Source: Glycomyces amatae (GTDB lineage: Bacteria; Actinomycetota; Actinomycetes; Mycobacteriales; Micromonosporaceae). From it: a stretch of DNA of 64,000 bases. The notes beneath the pieces were generated by a model. That model ran no database searches and was not told the origin of the DNA. It saw only the letters and a list, made by a program, of their open reading frames with translations. A program made the translations under genes and the position numbers. Shown piece by piece: positions 44,559 to 53,008 of the stretch (within the stretch, counting starts at the first letter, position 1; the number at the start of each line of letters is the position of its first letter). Where the stretch lies: assembly GCF_020991375.1 (NCBI RefSeq), contig NZ_JAJLQZ010000009.1, positions 172,460-236,459 on the forward strand, in the 5' to 3' direction.

Positions 44559-45531
44559 ACGCTTCGGGGAGCTGGAGCCGGTCGACCGCCTCGCGCGAGC
44601 GCCGGGCCGGGCGCCGGTCGTAGCGGGCCGTCGTCGCCGGGGAGGCGTGCCCGACCAGGGACTGCGTGATCGCCAGGTCGACGCCGGCGTCCAGGAGCTC
44701 GCCGATGAAGGTGCGGCGGAAGTCGTGCGGGGTGTGGCGCTGCTGCCCGGCCTCGATGAGGCGCTTGGTGAGCAGGTCGGCGATGGCCTGCCCGGTCATG
44801 CCCGAGAGCCGGTTGCCGGTGCGGCGCAGCCGCCCGGCCTTGTTGATGGGGCAGAACAGGGCCCCGGGGTCGTTGCCGCGCACGGCCGTCCACCGCTCGA
44901 TCCGGGCCTGGGCGGCCTCGGTGACGTACACGGCCCGCTCCTTGTTGCCCTTGCCGACGATGCGGATGGAGCGCTCGGTTCGGTCGTAGTCGGACAGGCG
45001 CATCGAGGCGATCTCCGAGCGGCGGCACCCGGTGGAGTAGAGCGTGGCCAGCACGGCGGCGTCGCGGGCGCCGGCGGGGCCGGGGTCGGCGTCGCACGCG
45101 TACAGGGCCGCGCCGAGGGCCTCGGCGTCGACGGCCTGGCCGACCGGGAGCCGCTGGGCCTTGACCGGCGGCAGGTCGCAGGCCCGCTGGTAGTCCTCGG
45201 CGGCCATGAGGTCGAGCCGCCAGGCCTCCTTGAGGACCCGGCGCAGGGCCGCGAGGTGCTTGTTGACGTACGCGCCCGACCAGCCCGAGTCGATCATCGC
45301 CGCCCGCAGGCGGGAGGTGTGCTCGTAGCGCAGCAGGTGCCAGGGCTGGCCCTCGCCGGTCGTGGCGGCGTCGCCGGACAGGAGCTGGGCGATGCGGTCG
45401 AGGCATCCGCGCATGGTCCGGCGCGACTCGGCCGACCCGAGCGAGTCCAGGTAGGCCCGGTACGGGTCGGCGCCGGGGGCGAGGACGACGGTGCGGTCGC
45501 TCCAGTCGACACCGGTGATCTCTGCGGACAT
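44557..45531 (-). CDS. Tyrosine recombinase/integrase, orphan
   Basis: 324 residues from ATG 45531 (ATG 45543 possible). An N-terminal SAM-like core-binding domain (about 22-120) is followed by a catalytic domain with Arg170 (TGCRRSE), Lys near 194 (GKGNK), His269-x-x-Arg272 (HDFRR), His295 (GHAS) and Tyr304 (TARYDR). The full catalytic set is kept, so it should be active. No excisionase, phage or conjugation genes lie nearby and no tRNA-linked attachment site was seen. Closest in style to XerC/D-like solo integrases. Confidence 0.93.
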   Translation of the reverse strand: MSAEITGVDWSDRTVVLAPGADPYRAYLDSLGSAESRRTMRGCLDRIAQLLSGDAATTGEGQPWHLLRYEHTSRLRAAMIDSGWSGAYVNKHLAALRRVLKEAWRLDLMAAEDYQRACDLPPVKAQRLPVGQAVDAEALGAALYACDADPGPAGARDAAVLATLYSTGCRRSEIASMRLSDYDRTERSIRIVGKGNKERAVYVTEAAQARIERWTAVRGNDPGALFCPINKAGRLRRTGNRLSGMTGQAIADLLTKRLIEAGQQRHTPHDFRRTFIGELLDAGVDLAITQSLVGHASPATTARYDRRPARRSREAVDRLQLPEA

Positions 45532-45571
45532 GCGTCCCACCATAGTCCAAGCCGCGCAATCGGTCCGGCGG

Positions 45572-46120
45572 CTAGGCCGCGGCCATGTCGCGCAGCCTGC
45601 GGACGGTGCGCAGGTTCCGCGCGGTGACGTCCAGGCCCGCCAGGGGCTTCCAGAAGGCGGTGCGCTCCAGTGTCGAGGCGCCCTGCCCCCGGGGGTAGTA
45701 CACCCACACCTCGGTGCCTGCGGCGACGGCCTCCTCGGGCTGCCCGGCCGGGACGGCCAGGGCCGGGGCGGGGCCGGACAGGAAGGACACGGTGACCTTC
45801 GCGGGGTCCAGGTCGCGGCCGGCGAACGGGTCGGCGTCGGCGACCGCGGCGATCTGGCCGGCGGTGCGGACCACGACCGGCACGGTGTGCCCGAACCGGC
45901 CGGCGATGACCGCCCGCACGTCCGCGGCGACCGCCTCGGCGGCGCCGTCCGCGTCGAGGACGACGTTCCCCGACTGGATGTAGGTGCGCACCCGGTCGAA
46001 CCCGGCCCCGGTCAGGGCCGCGCGCAGCTCGGCCATCGGCAGCTTGCGGCGGCCGCCCACGTTCACGCCCCGCAGCAGTGCCACATAGGTCTCCACCGGT
46101 GCCTCCTCCTCGACGGTCAT
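45572..46120 (-). CDS. DUF1697 protein
   Basis: 182 residues. Diagnostic DUF1697 segments: YVALLRGVNVGGRRKLPMAELR, TYIQSGNVVLDA and the C-terminal TARNLRTVRRL. Soluble, function unknown. ATG follows a purine-rich upstream sequence. Single-gene unit opposite the YjbQ-type gene. Confidence 0.92.
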   Translation of the reverse strand: MTVEEEAPVETYVALLRGVNVGGRRKLPMAELRAALTGAGFDRVRTYIQSGNVVLDADGAAEAVAADVRAVIAGRFGHTVPVVVRTAGQIAAVADADPFAGRDLDPAKVTVSFLSGPAPALAVPAGQPEEAVAAGTEVWVYYPRGQGASTLERTAFWKPLAGLDVTARNLRTVRRLRDMAAA

Positions 46121-46180
46121 GCGACCCTACCGCCATGGTGTGACGACGCGGTGCGCACCGGCGTGGCAAGATCGGCGTTT

Positions 46181-46600
46181 ATGAGCCCGGCGTTCCGCAC
46201 CACCACCATCGCCGTCCACACCGGACGACGCGAGACCGTCCACAACCTCACCGCCGCCTGCGAGGCGTTCCTGTCCGAGACCGGCGCCCGCGAGGGCCTG
46301 CTGAACGTGTTCGTCCCGCACGCCACGGCCGGCATCGCCGTCATCGAGACCGGCGCCGGGTCGGACGAGGACCTCCTCGACGCCCTCGGCGACCTCCTGC
46401 CGCGCACCGACCGGTGGCGCCACCAGCACGGCTCGACCGGGCACGGCAGGGACCACGTGCTGCCCGCGCTGTGCGCGCCGCACGCCACGCTCCCGGTCGT
46501 CTCCGGCCGCCTCGCCCTGGGGACGTGGCAGTCGGTGCTGCTGGTCGACACCAACCGCGACAACCCCGACCGGACGGTCCGGCTCTCCTTCTACGGATAG
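46181..46600 (+). CDS. YjbQ/UPF0047-family protein
   Basis: 139 residues from ATG 46181. Family motifs VFVPHATAGIAVIETG and HGRDHVLPALCAPHATLPVVSGRLALGTWQSVLLVD are clear. YjbQ-like proteins show weak thiamine-phosphate synthase-like activity in some cases, but the physiological role is unknown. Confidence 0.92.
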   Translation: MSPAFRTTTIAVHTGRRETVHNLTAACEAFLSETGAREGLLNVFVPHATAGIAVIETGAGSDEDLLDALGDLLPRTDRWRHQHGSTGHGRDHVLPALCAPHATLPVVSGRLALGTWQSVLLVDTNRDNPDRTVRLSFYG

Positions 46601-46618
46601 GCCGGACCGCCCGGCAGG

Positions 46619-47584
46619 TCAGGCGGCGTCGGTCAGGCGCCGCCACTGGTCGGGGTCGAGCTTCAGCCCGACCCCGGCGGCCGCCTCCTCGAGCTGCGCC
46701 ACGCTCGAGACGCCCACCAGCGGCACCACCGGCGCCTCGTGCCCGGCCAGCCACGCCAGCACCACCTGGTTGCGCGTCGCGCCCGTCTCGGCGCAGACCG
46801 CGTCCAGCGCCGCCAGCCTGGCCTGCGTCCCGGGGTGCTCGTAGTGCGGCCCCGGCGCCTTGGCCGGGTTGGTGTAGGCCCCCGACAGGAGCGAGGAGTA
46901 CGTCAGGATCGCCATCCCCGGCGTGCTCGCCGCATAGTCGAGGTCGGTGGGCGCGGCGTGCACGTGCCCGCCCTCGGGCAGGGCCGCGCCCGGGCGCGGC
47001 TGGAGGTACGAGTACCGGTTCTGCATCGCCGTGTAGGCGGCCGCCCCGGCGGCCCCGGCGAGGGCCCGGGCCCGTTCGACGCGCCACGCGACGTGGTTCG
47101 ACGCCCCCACCAGGCGCGTCTTCCCGGCGCGCACCACCGCGTCGAACCCGGCGACGGTCGCCTCCAGGGGCGTGTCGCGGTCGTCGCGGTGCGACCAGAA
47201 CAGGTCCACCCGGTCGGTGCCCAGCCGCCCGAGGGACTCCTCGAGCGCGGCGGCGATCCGCTCGGGCGTCAAGGGCTCGGAGTGCTCCAGGCCCCCGCCG
47301 GGGAAGGAGGGCCGGCGGCCCGCCTTCGTGGCGATCACCAGGTCGTCGCGGTTGCCGCGCGCGGCCAGCCAGCGGCCCAGCAGCAGCTCCGACTCGTCCC
47401 CGGTGCCGCCCTCGACCCAGAACATGTAGCAGTTGGCGGTGTCGATGAAATTGCCGCCCAGTTCGACGAACCGGTCCAGAATGGCGAAGCTCGTCGCCTC
47501 GTCCTGCACCGCGCCCAGGGCCATCGCCCCCAGGCACAGCCGCGAGACGCCCACGCCGTCCGGTCCCAATGCGATCCGCTCCAC
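46619..47584 (-). CDS. Aldo/keto reductase
   Basis: 321 residues from GTG. The AKR catalytic tetrad is in place: Asp and Tyr in FIDTANCYMFW, Lys in ATKAGRR and His in FWSHRDD. NADPH-dependent reduction of carbonyls. The divergent MerR gene and a MerR-type long-spacer promoter indicate it is the regulated target. Confidence 0.92.
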   Translation of the reverse strand: MERIALGPDGVGVSRLCLGAMALGAVQDEATSFAILDRFVELGGNFIDTANCYMFWVEGGTGDESELLLGRWLAARGNRDDLVIATKAGRRPSFPGGGLEHSEPLTPERIAAALEESLGRLGTDRVDLFWSHRDDRDTPLEATVAGFDAVVRAGKTRLVGASNHVAWRVERARALAGAAGAAAYTAMQNRYSYLQPRPGAALPEGGHVHAAPTDLDYAASTPGMAILTYSSLLSGAYTNPAKAPGPHYEHPGTQARLAALDAVCAETGATRNQVVLAWLAGHEAPVVPLVGVSSVAQLEEAAAGVGLKLDPDQWRRLTDAA

Positions 47585-47614
47585 AGCGGTCTCCTCTCCT
47601 CGAAGGTGGCTCCG

Positions 47615-47645
47615 ACGCTAGGACTTGGAGTGGACTCCAACGCAA
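47615..47645 (-). promoter_or_regulatory. MerR-type promoter/operator for the aldo/keto reductase gene
   Basis: TTGGAGT-GG-ACTCCAA (47625-47640) is a perfect 7+2+7 inverted repeat. On the minus strand it lies between a -35 TTGCGT (47640-47645) and a -10 TAGCGT (47615-47620) spaced by 19 bases, the overlong spacer that MerR activators correct by untwisting. Confidence 0.75.
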
Positions 47646-47692
47646 ACCCGCAGGCAGGAGGCGTGCGGTTCGCGGCGGTATCATCGATACCC

Positions 47693-48070
47693 ATGACCGC
47701 CGCCCCCACCGCCCCCGCCTACACGATCGGCGAGTGCGCCCGCCGCTCCGGGTTCTCCATGGACACCCTCCGCTACTACGAGCGCGTGGGCCTCATCGAC
47801 GACGTCGACCGCACCCCCACCGGCCAGCGCCGCTTCACCGAGGCGCACCTCGAATGGCTCGGCACCCTCAAATGCCTGCGCGACACCGGCATGCCCATCG
47901 AGCAGATGTGCCGCTTCGCGCAGCTGGTCCGCGACGGCGACGCCACGGTGCCCGAGCGGATCGAACTGCTGCGGACCCACCGCGAGGCCGTGGACGAGCG
48001 CATCGCCGACCTGGACGCCAAGCGCGACTACATCTCCGGGAAGATCGACTACTACCGGGGCCTGGAGTAG
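47693..48070 (+). CDS. MerR-family regulator
   Basis: 125 residues from ATG 47693. MerR helix-turn-helix YTIGECARRSGFSMDTLRYYERVGLI and the RRFTEAHLEWLGTLKCLRDTGMPI region, then a coiled-coil dimer helix. No conserved Cys pair for metal sensing at the C-terminus, so it likely senses an organic or oxidative signal. Divergent from the AKR gene. Confidence 0.93.
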   Translation: MTAAPTAPAYTIGECARRSGFSMDTLRYYERVGLIDDVDRTPTGQRRFTEAHLEWLGTLKCLRDTGMPIEQMCRFAQLVRDGDATVPERIELLRTHREAVDERIADLDAKRDYISGKIDYYRGLE

Positions 48071-48124
48071 CCGGGCCGGAAAACCATTCGACCCGGATCG
48101 GCGCGGTCGTCCATACTCCCGGTC

Positions 48125-48868
48125 GTGGACCACACCCGGCACGCCCTCGACATCGCCGACCGCCTCGCCGCCGAACTCGCCCCCGAGGCGATCGGGATCG
48201 CCCTGCTCGGCTCCCTCGCCAACGGCACCGACCACCCCGGCTCCGACATCGACCTCGTCATCGCCGCCGACGGCGAGGGCGTCGCGGTCCGCCACGTGGA
48301 GGGCCGCATGGCCACCCTCACCCGCAAGACCCCCGAGGCCCTCGCCGCGGCGCTCGACCACCCGTGGGAGGCCGGCGCCGCCGCCGGGGCCTGGCGCTTC
48401 GCGCGCCTCCTGCACGACCCCGACGGGCGCCTGGCCGCCCTCCAGGCCGCAGCGCGCGCATGGACATGGGACCGCCTCGGCCCCGAGGCGGACCGGTGGG
48501 CCGCGGGCGAACTGGTGGGCCTGGCCGAAGAGGTCCACAAGGTCGCCGGAATGCTCGAGGCGGGCCGGGCCCGCGCCGCGGCCGCCAACCGCGCGATCCT
48601 CGCCCTGCGACTGGGCCACCCCATGGCCGCGGCCCACCGGCTCGTATGGGACTCCGACAACACCCTGTGGGACGCCCTGGCCGCCGCGGCCGGCCCGGAC
48701 TGGGCGCGGGCGTGGGACGACGCCGCCGGCGTCACCGGCGCGGGCCACGACGCCGGCTGCCGGGCCGCCCTGACCCTGTACCGCCTCGCCGCCGACCACC
48801 TCGCCCACCACCTGGACGCGAACGGGCGGGCGGTCGTCCGCACCGCCCGCCACCTGACCGACAGCTAG
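48125..48868 (+). CDS. Nucleotidyltransferase-domain protein
   Basis: 247 residues from GTG. The Pol-beta-type motif LGSLANGTDHPGSDIDLVIA (residues 29-48) gives the GS and DxD catalytic residues. The C-terminal 150 residues are helical, as in aminoglycoside adenylyltransferases and MNT-HEPN-like proteins. First of three closely spaced genes with a P-loop kinase and an APH-like kinase. Confidence 0.85.
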   Translation: MDHTRHALDIADRLAAELAPEAIGIALLGSLANGTDHPGSDIDLVIAADGEGVAVRHVEGRMATLTRKTPEALAAALDHPWEAGAAAGAWRFARLLHDPDGRLAALQAAARAWTWDRLGPEADRWAAGELVGLAEEVHKVAGMLEAGRARAAAANRAILALRLGHPMAAAHRLVWDSDNTLWDALAAAAGPDWARAWDDAAGVTGAGHDAGCRAALTLYRLAADHLAHHLDANGRAVVRTARHLTDS

Positions 48869-48880
48869 AACGGGAGGCCC

Positions 48881-49429
48881 GTGCGCCGCCACATCCTCAC
48901 CGGCGCCCCCGGCGCCGGCAAGACCACCGTCCTGCGCCTGCTCGCCGCGGCCGGGCACGCCACCGTGGCCGAGGCCGCCACCGACCGCATCGCCGCCGCC
49001 CAGGAGGCCGGCGAGGCCGCCCCGTGGGAGCGGGACGGCTTCTGCGACGAGGTCGCCGCCCTCCAACGCGACCGCCTCCTCGCCGCCGGGACCCTCCCGG
49101 GCCCCGACCAGTACTTCGACCGGTCCCCGGTGTGCACGCTCGCGCTGGCCCGCTTCACCGGCCGGCCCGTCGGGCCCGTCCTCGCCGCCGAACTCGACCG
49201 CCTCCGGACCGAACGCCCCTACCGGGAGCGGGTCCTGTTCCTGGACCTGCTCGGGTTCGTCACCCCGACCGCGGCCCGGCGCATCGACCTCGCCGGCGCC
49301 CGCCGCTTCGAGCAGCTGCACCTGGAGGCCTACGCCGAGTACGGCTTCACGATCGCCCGCGTCCGGGCCGCCGACCCGCGGTCCCGCGCCGCCCGCATCC
49401 TCGACCTCGCCAAGGAGCCCCATGCCTGA
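48881..49429 (+). CDS. P-loop AAA_28-type ATPase/kinase
   Basis: 182 residues from GTG with GGGAGG upstream. Walker A TGAPGAGKTTVLRLL (7-21), then EAATDRIAAAQEAGEAAPWERDGFCDEV, typical of AAA_28 proteins related to the kinase domain of NadR. Probably phosphorylates or acts on a small molecule; substrate unknown. Its 3' end overlaps the next gene by eight bases. Confidence 0.85.
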   Translation: MRRHILTGAPGAGKTTVLRLLAAAGHATVAEAATDRIAAAQEAGEAAPWERDGFCDEVAALQRDRLLAAGTLPGPDQYFDRSPVCTLALARFTGRPVGPVLAAELDRLRTERPYRERVLFLDLLGFVTPTAARRIDLAGARRFEQLHLEAYAEYGFTIARVRAADPRSRAARILDLAKEPHA

Positions 49430-50291
49430 GATCACCGCCGACCTCGTCCGCGACCTGGTCGCCGACCAGTTCCCGGCCTGGGCCGACCTCCCGGTGGCAC
49501 CGGTCGAACGCCAGGGCTGGGACAACCGCACCTTCCGGCTCGGCACCGAGCTCACCGTCCGCCTGCCCAGCGGCGAAGGCTACGTCGCGGCCGTCGCCAA
49601 GGAGGACCGCTGGCTGCCGCTGCTGGCGGCGCACCTGCCGGTCCCGGTCCCCGAACCGGTCGCCACCGGCCGCCCCGGCCCGGCCTACCCGCACCCGTGG
49701 TCGGTCCGGCGCTGGATCGAGGGCCGGACCCTCATGGACGCACCGGACGTCGACCGGGCCCGCCTGGCCGCCGACCTCGGCGCGCTGTTGAGGACCCTGC
49801 GGGCCGTGCCCGCCGCCGACGGCCCGGCCGGGGGCCGGCACTCGTTCTTCCGCGGCTGCCACCCCAGCGCCTACGCCGACGAGTTCCAGGAGTACCTGCA
49901 CACCCTCGCGGGCCGCGTCGACACCGCGGCGTGCGCGGCGGTGTGGGCCGCGGGGATGCGAACGGTCTGGACCGGGGACCCGGTGTGGTTCCACGGCGAC
50001 ATCGCCCCCGGGAACCTCCTCACCGAGGACGGGCGGCTGTCGGCGCTCATCGACTTCGGCACCTGCGGCGTCGGCGACCCCGCCTGCGAGCTCCCCATGG
50101 CCTGGACCTACTTCACCGGCGGGGACCGCCGGGCCTTCCGGGAGGCCGCGGGCCTGGACGCGGGCACCTGGGCCCGGGCCCGCGCCTGGACCCTGTGGAA
50201 GGCCCTGCTCGTGATGACCCTGTCGCACCCCGAGCCCGATCCGGAGCAGGAGCGCGTCCTGGAGGCGGTCCTGGCCGACCCGGTCGCCTGA
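49422..50291 (+). CDS. Aminoglycoside phosphotransferase-family kinase
   Basis: 289 residues. APH fold: QGWDNRTFRLG at the N-lobe, the catalytic loop WFHGDIAPGNLLTEDG with His-Gly-Asp, and the metal-binding Asp in ALIDFGTCGVGDP. The family includes true antibiotic kinases and metabolic kinases; no specificity can be claimed. Third gene of the 48125-50291 unit. Confidence 0.9.
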   Translation: MPEITADLVRDLVADQFPAWADLPVAPVERQGWDNRTFRLGTELTVRLPSGEGYVAAVAKEDRWLPLLAAHLPVPVPEPVATGRPGPAYPHPWSVRRWIEGRTLMDAPDVDRARLAADLGALLRTLRAVPAADGPAGGRHSFFRGCHPSAYADEFQEYLHTLAGRVDTAACAAVWAAGMRTVWTGDPVWFHGDIAPGNLLTEDGRLSALIDFGTCGVGDPACELPMAWTYFTGGDRRAFREAAGLDAGTWARARAWTLWKALLVMTLSHPEPDPEQERVLEAVLADPVA

Positions 50292-50294
50292 CCC

Positions 50295-50792
50295 TCAGAG
50301 GGGGCCCAGGCCGACCAGGGCCCGCGCGTAGTTCACCGTCGACCGCTGGTACCGCGGCAGGTGCGGGGCCAAGGCGCGCAGGGCGACCGACAGGCCCTCC
50401 CGGTCGCGGCCGAGCTTCGCGAGCGTCAGGGCCTCGCACATGGCCAGGGCGTCGTCGTACCCGTCCGAGCCGCGCGCCTTCTCCTCCTCGATGAGGGCCA
50501 GGGCCCGCTCGGGGCGCCCGGTCTCGCGCAGCGAGGACGCCATCTGGATCGACACGCGCCGCCGCCGCACCCCCGAGAGCCCGGCGGCGACGGCCCGCTC
50601 GTAGTAACCGACCGCGGCCTCGGTGTACCCGGTCGAGTCGTGGGCGCCGCCGACCTCGAACAGCGCCACCGGGTCGTCGGGGCCGCACTCGGCCGCGAGG
50701 TCCTTCATGGCCTGCACGAACTCGTCGCGGCCCATGTCGTCGAACCGTTCCCACAATGCCGCGCAGCGCGCTTCCCAAGCCTCATCGGTCAC
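50295..50792 (-). CDS. Tetratricopeptide-like protein
   Basis: 165 residues from GTG 50792. Helical repeats of about 34 residues (DDPVALFEVGGAHDSTGYTEAAVGYYERAV; PERALALIEEEKARGS). Such small TPR proteins are common in actinomycetes; no partner is evident. It converges with the kinase gene, leaving only three bases between stops. Confidence 0.85.
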   Translation of the reverse strand: MTDEAWEARCAALWERFDDMGRDEFVQAMKDLAAECGPDDPVALFEVGGAHDSTGYTEAAVGYYERAVAAGLSGVRRRRVSIQMASSLRETGRPERALALIEEEKARGSDGYDDALAMCEALTLAKLGRDREGLSVALRALAPHLPRYQRSTVNYARALVGLGPL

Positions 50793-50906
50793 GGAAGCGA
50801 ACCCTACGCCGGTCCCGCCGGCCCGGCCACCGGGCCCGCGGCGGCGGACGCGGCCCCGGACCGACGGCCCTGCCGCACACCGGCATCCGGGATAGGCTTT
50901 CGCCCC

Positions 50907-51584
50907 ATGACCGCACCCGCGCCGCTGGCGGCGCTGACCGCCGAATCCGCCCGGCTCGCGGCCGTCCTGGACGGCCTCGCCCCCGCCGACTGGGCCCGGC
51001 CCACGCGCTGCGACCCGTGGGACGCCGCCGCCCTGGCCGCGCACGTCACCATGACCACCGAGCGCCTGGACGCGATGCTCGACGCCCCCGAGCCCGCCGC
51101 CGCCACCGTGGACGCCGCCGCCTACTACCGGCCCGACGAGCGCTTCTCGCCCCGGACCAACGCGATCCGCGTCGACTCGGCGACCGAGGCCGCCCGCGCC
51201 GGGGGCCCGGCCGTGGCCGCGGCGTTCGCCGCGGCCTGGCGGCGCGTCGCCGACCGGTGCGCGGCCGAGCCGCTCGGGCGGCGCGTGACCACCCGCCACG
51301 GCGACCCGATGACCCTCGCCGACTTCCTGACCACCCGGGTCGTGGAGGTCTGCGTGCACGGCATCGACCTCGCCGACGCCCTCGACCGGCCCCGCTGGGC
51401 CACGCCCGAGGCCGCCGCCGTCGTCACCGGGCTCCTGCTCGGGGCCGGGCACGGGGACGCGCTCGCGGCGCTGGGCCTGGCGCCGGTCGCGTTCATCGCC
51501 AAGGCCACCGGCCGCGAACCGTTCACCGGTGCCGAGCGGGCCCTGGCCGAGGACCGCGGGCTCACCTGGCTGGCCCTGGGCTAA
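50907..51584 (+). CDS. TIGR03083-family protein, mycothiol-dependent maleylpyruvate isomerase-like
   Basis: 225 residues. N-terminal DinB-like helical bundle with RPTRCDPWDAAALAAHVTMTTERLDAM and a second potential metal-binding region EVCVHGIDLADAL. The C-terminal domain is sterol-carrier-like in many relatives, but is short here. Its stop overlaps the convergent HNH gene by four bases. Confidence 0.82.
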   Translation: MTAPAPLAALTAESARLAAVLDGLAPADWARPTRCDPWDAAALAAHVTMTTERLDAMLDAPEPAAATVDAAAYYRPDERFSPRTNAIRVDSATEAARAGGPAVAAAFAAAWRRVADRCAAEPLGRRVTTRHGDPMTLADFLTTRVVEVCVHGIDLADALDRPRWATPEAAAVVTGLLLGAGHGDALAALGLAPVAFIAKATGREPFTGAERALAEDRGLTWLALG

Positions 51585-52288
51585 CACTGCCCGGCGTAGT
51601 CCAGCAGCGCCGCCCGCTCGGCCTCGTCCACGCTCAGGTGCCACTCGGTCTTGACCTCGACCCACGCCCAGACGTAGGCGCAGTGCACCGCGGCGTCCTC
51701 GGGCATCCACTCGGCGGGGTCCTGGTCGGACTTGGACCGGTTCGAGGAGGCGGTGACGGCGATCAGGTGCCAGGCGTTCCCCTGGTAGTTGGCGTACGCC
51801 TGGCGGTCCTCGGTGGTCCAGTCGACCGCGCCGGACCCCCACGCCTCCTTGAGCGGCACGAAGTGGTCGATGTCGAGGTCGCCGGAGGCGGTGACGGTCT
51901 CCCCGTCGTACATCGAGATCCACTCGCCGGTCATGGCGGCGTCGCAGTCGGCCTCGGTGAGGTTCCCGGACCGGTCCTGGGCGACCAGGACGTCGTCGCG
52001 AGCGTCGCAGCCGTTGCCGTCGTCGTCCTTCCAGTGGGGGAACAGGGACCGGTCGTAGCCGTCGTTGGCCTCCTCGGCGACGGCGAGCGCCTCGATGTCG
52101 GCGGTCAGCTGCGCGGGGTCGACGGTGACGGTGAAGGGGGCGGTGTCGCTGAACTCCCCGGACGCCTCCGAGCCGGTCCCGGACCCGCCGGGCCCGGTGG
52201 TGGCGTCGTCGATCAGGTCGGCCACGTCCTGGCAGCCGGCGGCCAGGAGCGCGAGGGGCAGGAGCAGCACGAGGCGGGAAGCGCGCAT
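51581..52288 (-). CDS. Secreted lipoprotein HNH nuclease (DUF1524)
   Basis: 235 residues. Signal peptide with lipobox LLAAGC (Cys19). The mature part has the DUF1524/HNH motif DIDHFVPLKEAW (Asp-His at 141-142) and the later Asn/His segment NAWHLIAVTASSNRSKSDQDP. This domain is shared with the C-terminal part of GmrSD endonucleases, but here it is exported, so it probably degrades extracellular DNA or nutrients and does not act in restriction. Confidence 0.9.
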   Translation of the reverse strand: MRASRLVLLLPLALLAAGCQDVADLIDDATTGPGGSGTGSEASGEFSDTAPFTVTVDPAQLTADIEALAVAEEANDGYDRSLFPHWKDDDGNGCDARDDVLVAQDRSGNLTEADCDAAMTGEWISMYDGETVTASGDLDIDHFVPLKEAWGSGAVDWTTEDRQAYANYQGNAWHLIAVTASSNRSKSDQDPAEWMPEDAAVHCAYVWAWVEVKTEWHLSVDEAERAALLDYAGQC

Positions 52289-52405
52289 CAGGCGTCGTCC
52301 TAACGGGGCAGGCAGCACGGGGGGACGCGTCATCGCGACCGGAGTGTTCGCAACGTAACACACGCACAGGCGCCGGGCCAGGGCCGCTCCTGTTAGATTC
52401 CCCAG

Positions 52406-52927
52406 ATGATCGTATGGCTCAACGGCACCTTCGGCGCCGGCAAGACCACGACCGCGCGCCTCCTGGCCCGGGCCCTCCCGGCCCGCCTGTTCGACGCCGA
52501 GCACGTCGGCTACCTCCTGCGCGGCGTCATCGGCGACCTCCCGCACACCGACTTCAAGGAATGGAAGCCCTGGCGCGGCCTCACCGTCGAGACCGCCCGC
52601 CAGGTCCTCGACTACGCCGGCGGCGCCCTCGTCATCCCGCAGTCGGTCCTGCAACGCGAGTACTGGACCGAGCTCATGGACGGCTTCGCGGCGCACGGCG
52701 TCCCGGTGCACGCCTTCACCCTCCACGCCGACCGCGCGCAGCTGACCGCCCGCATCGAGGCCGACGCCGACGAACCGACCGCCGCCCAGTGGCGCCTGGA
52801 CCACCGCGACGCCTACGAGGCCGCCCTCGAGCAGTGGATGCGCGCCCGCACCACCGTCGTCGACACCACGCACCTGACCCCCGCCGAAGTGTGCGAGCGC
52901 ATCGCCGCCGCCGTCCGCGCCGCGTGA
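52406..52927 (+). CDS. TmrB-like ATP-binding protein
   Basis: 173 residues. Walker A NGTFGAGKTTTARLL (6-20), then DAEHVGYLLRGVIGDLP, FKEWKPWRGLT, LVIPQSVLQREYW and FTLHADRAQL. The order and wording resemble TmrB, the tunicamycin-resistance ATP-binding protein of Bacillus. Resistance in this organism is not shown; relatives are widespread as annotated ATPases. Confidence 0.8.
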   Translation: MIVWLNGTFGAGKTTTARLLARALPARLFDAEHVGYLLRGVIGDLPHTDFKEWKPWRGLTVETARQVLDYAGGALVIPQSVLQREYWTELMDGFAAHGVPVHAFTLHADRAQLTARIEADADEPTAAQWRLDHRDAYEAALEQWMRARTTVVDTTHLTPAEVCERIAAAVRAA

Positions 52928-53008
52928 CACCCCCGGCTACCCCGAAACGTCGTACCCGGGCGCAAGGATGAGGGGCGAGAGCCAACACGACCGGCAAAGG
53001 AGCCCGCC

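Noticed and set aside
40466..45531. Prophage or integrative element around the recombinase
   Set aside because: No structural, replication or excision genes, no tRNA and no direct repeats marking attachment sites. Only isolated scars are present.
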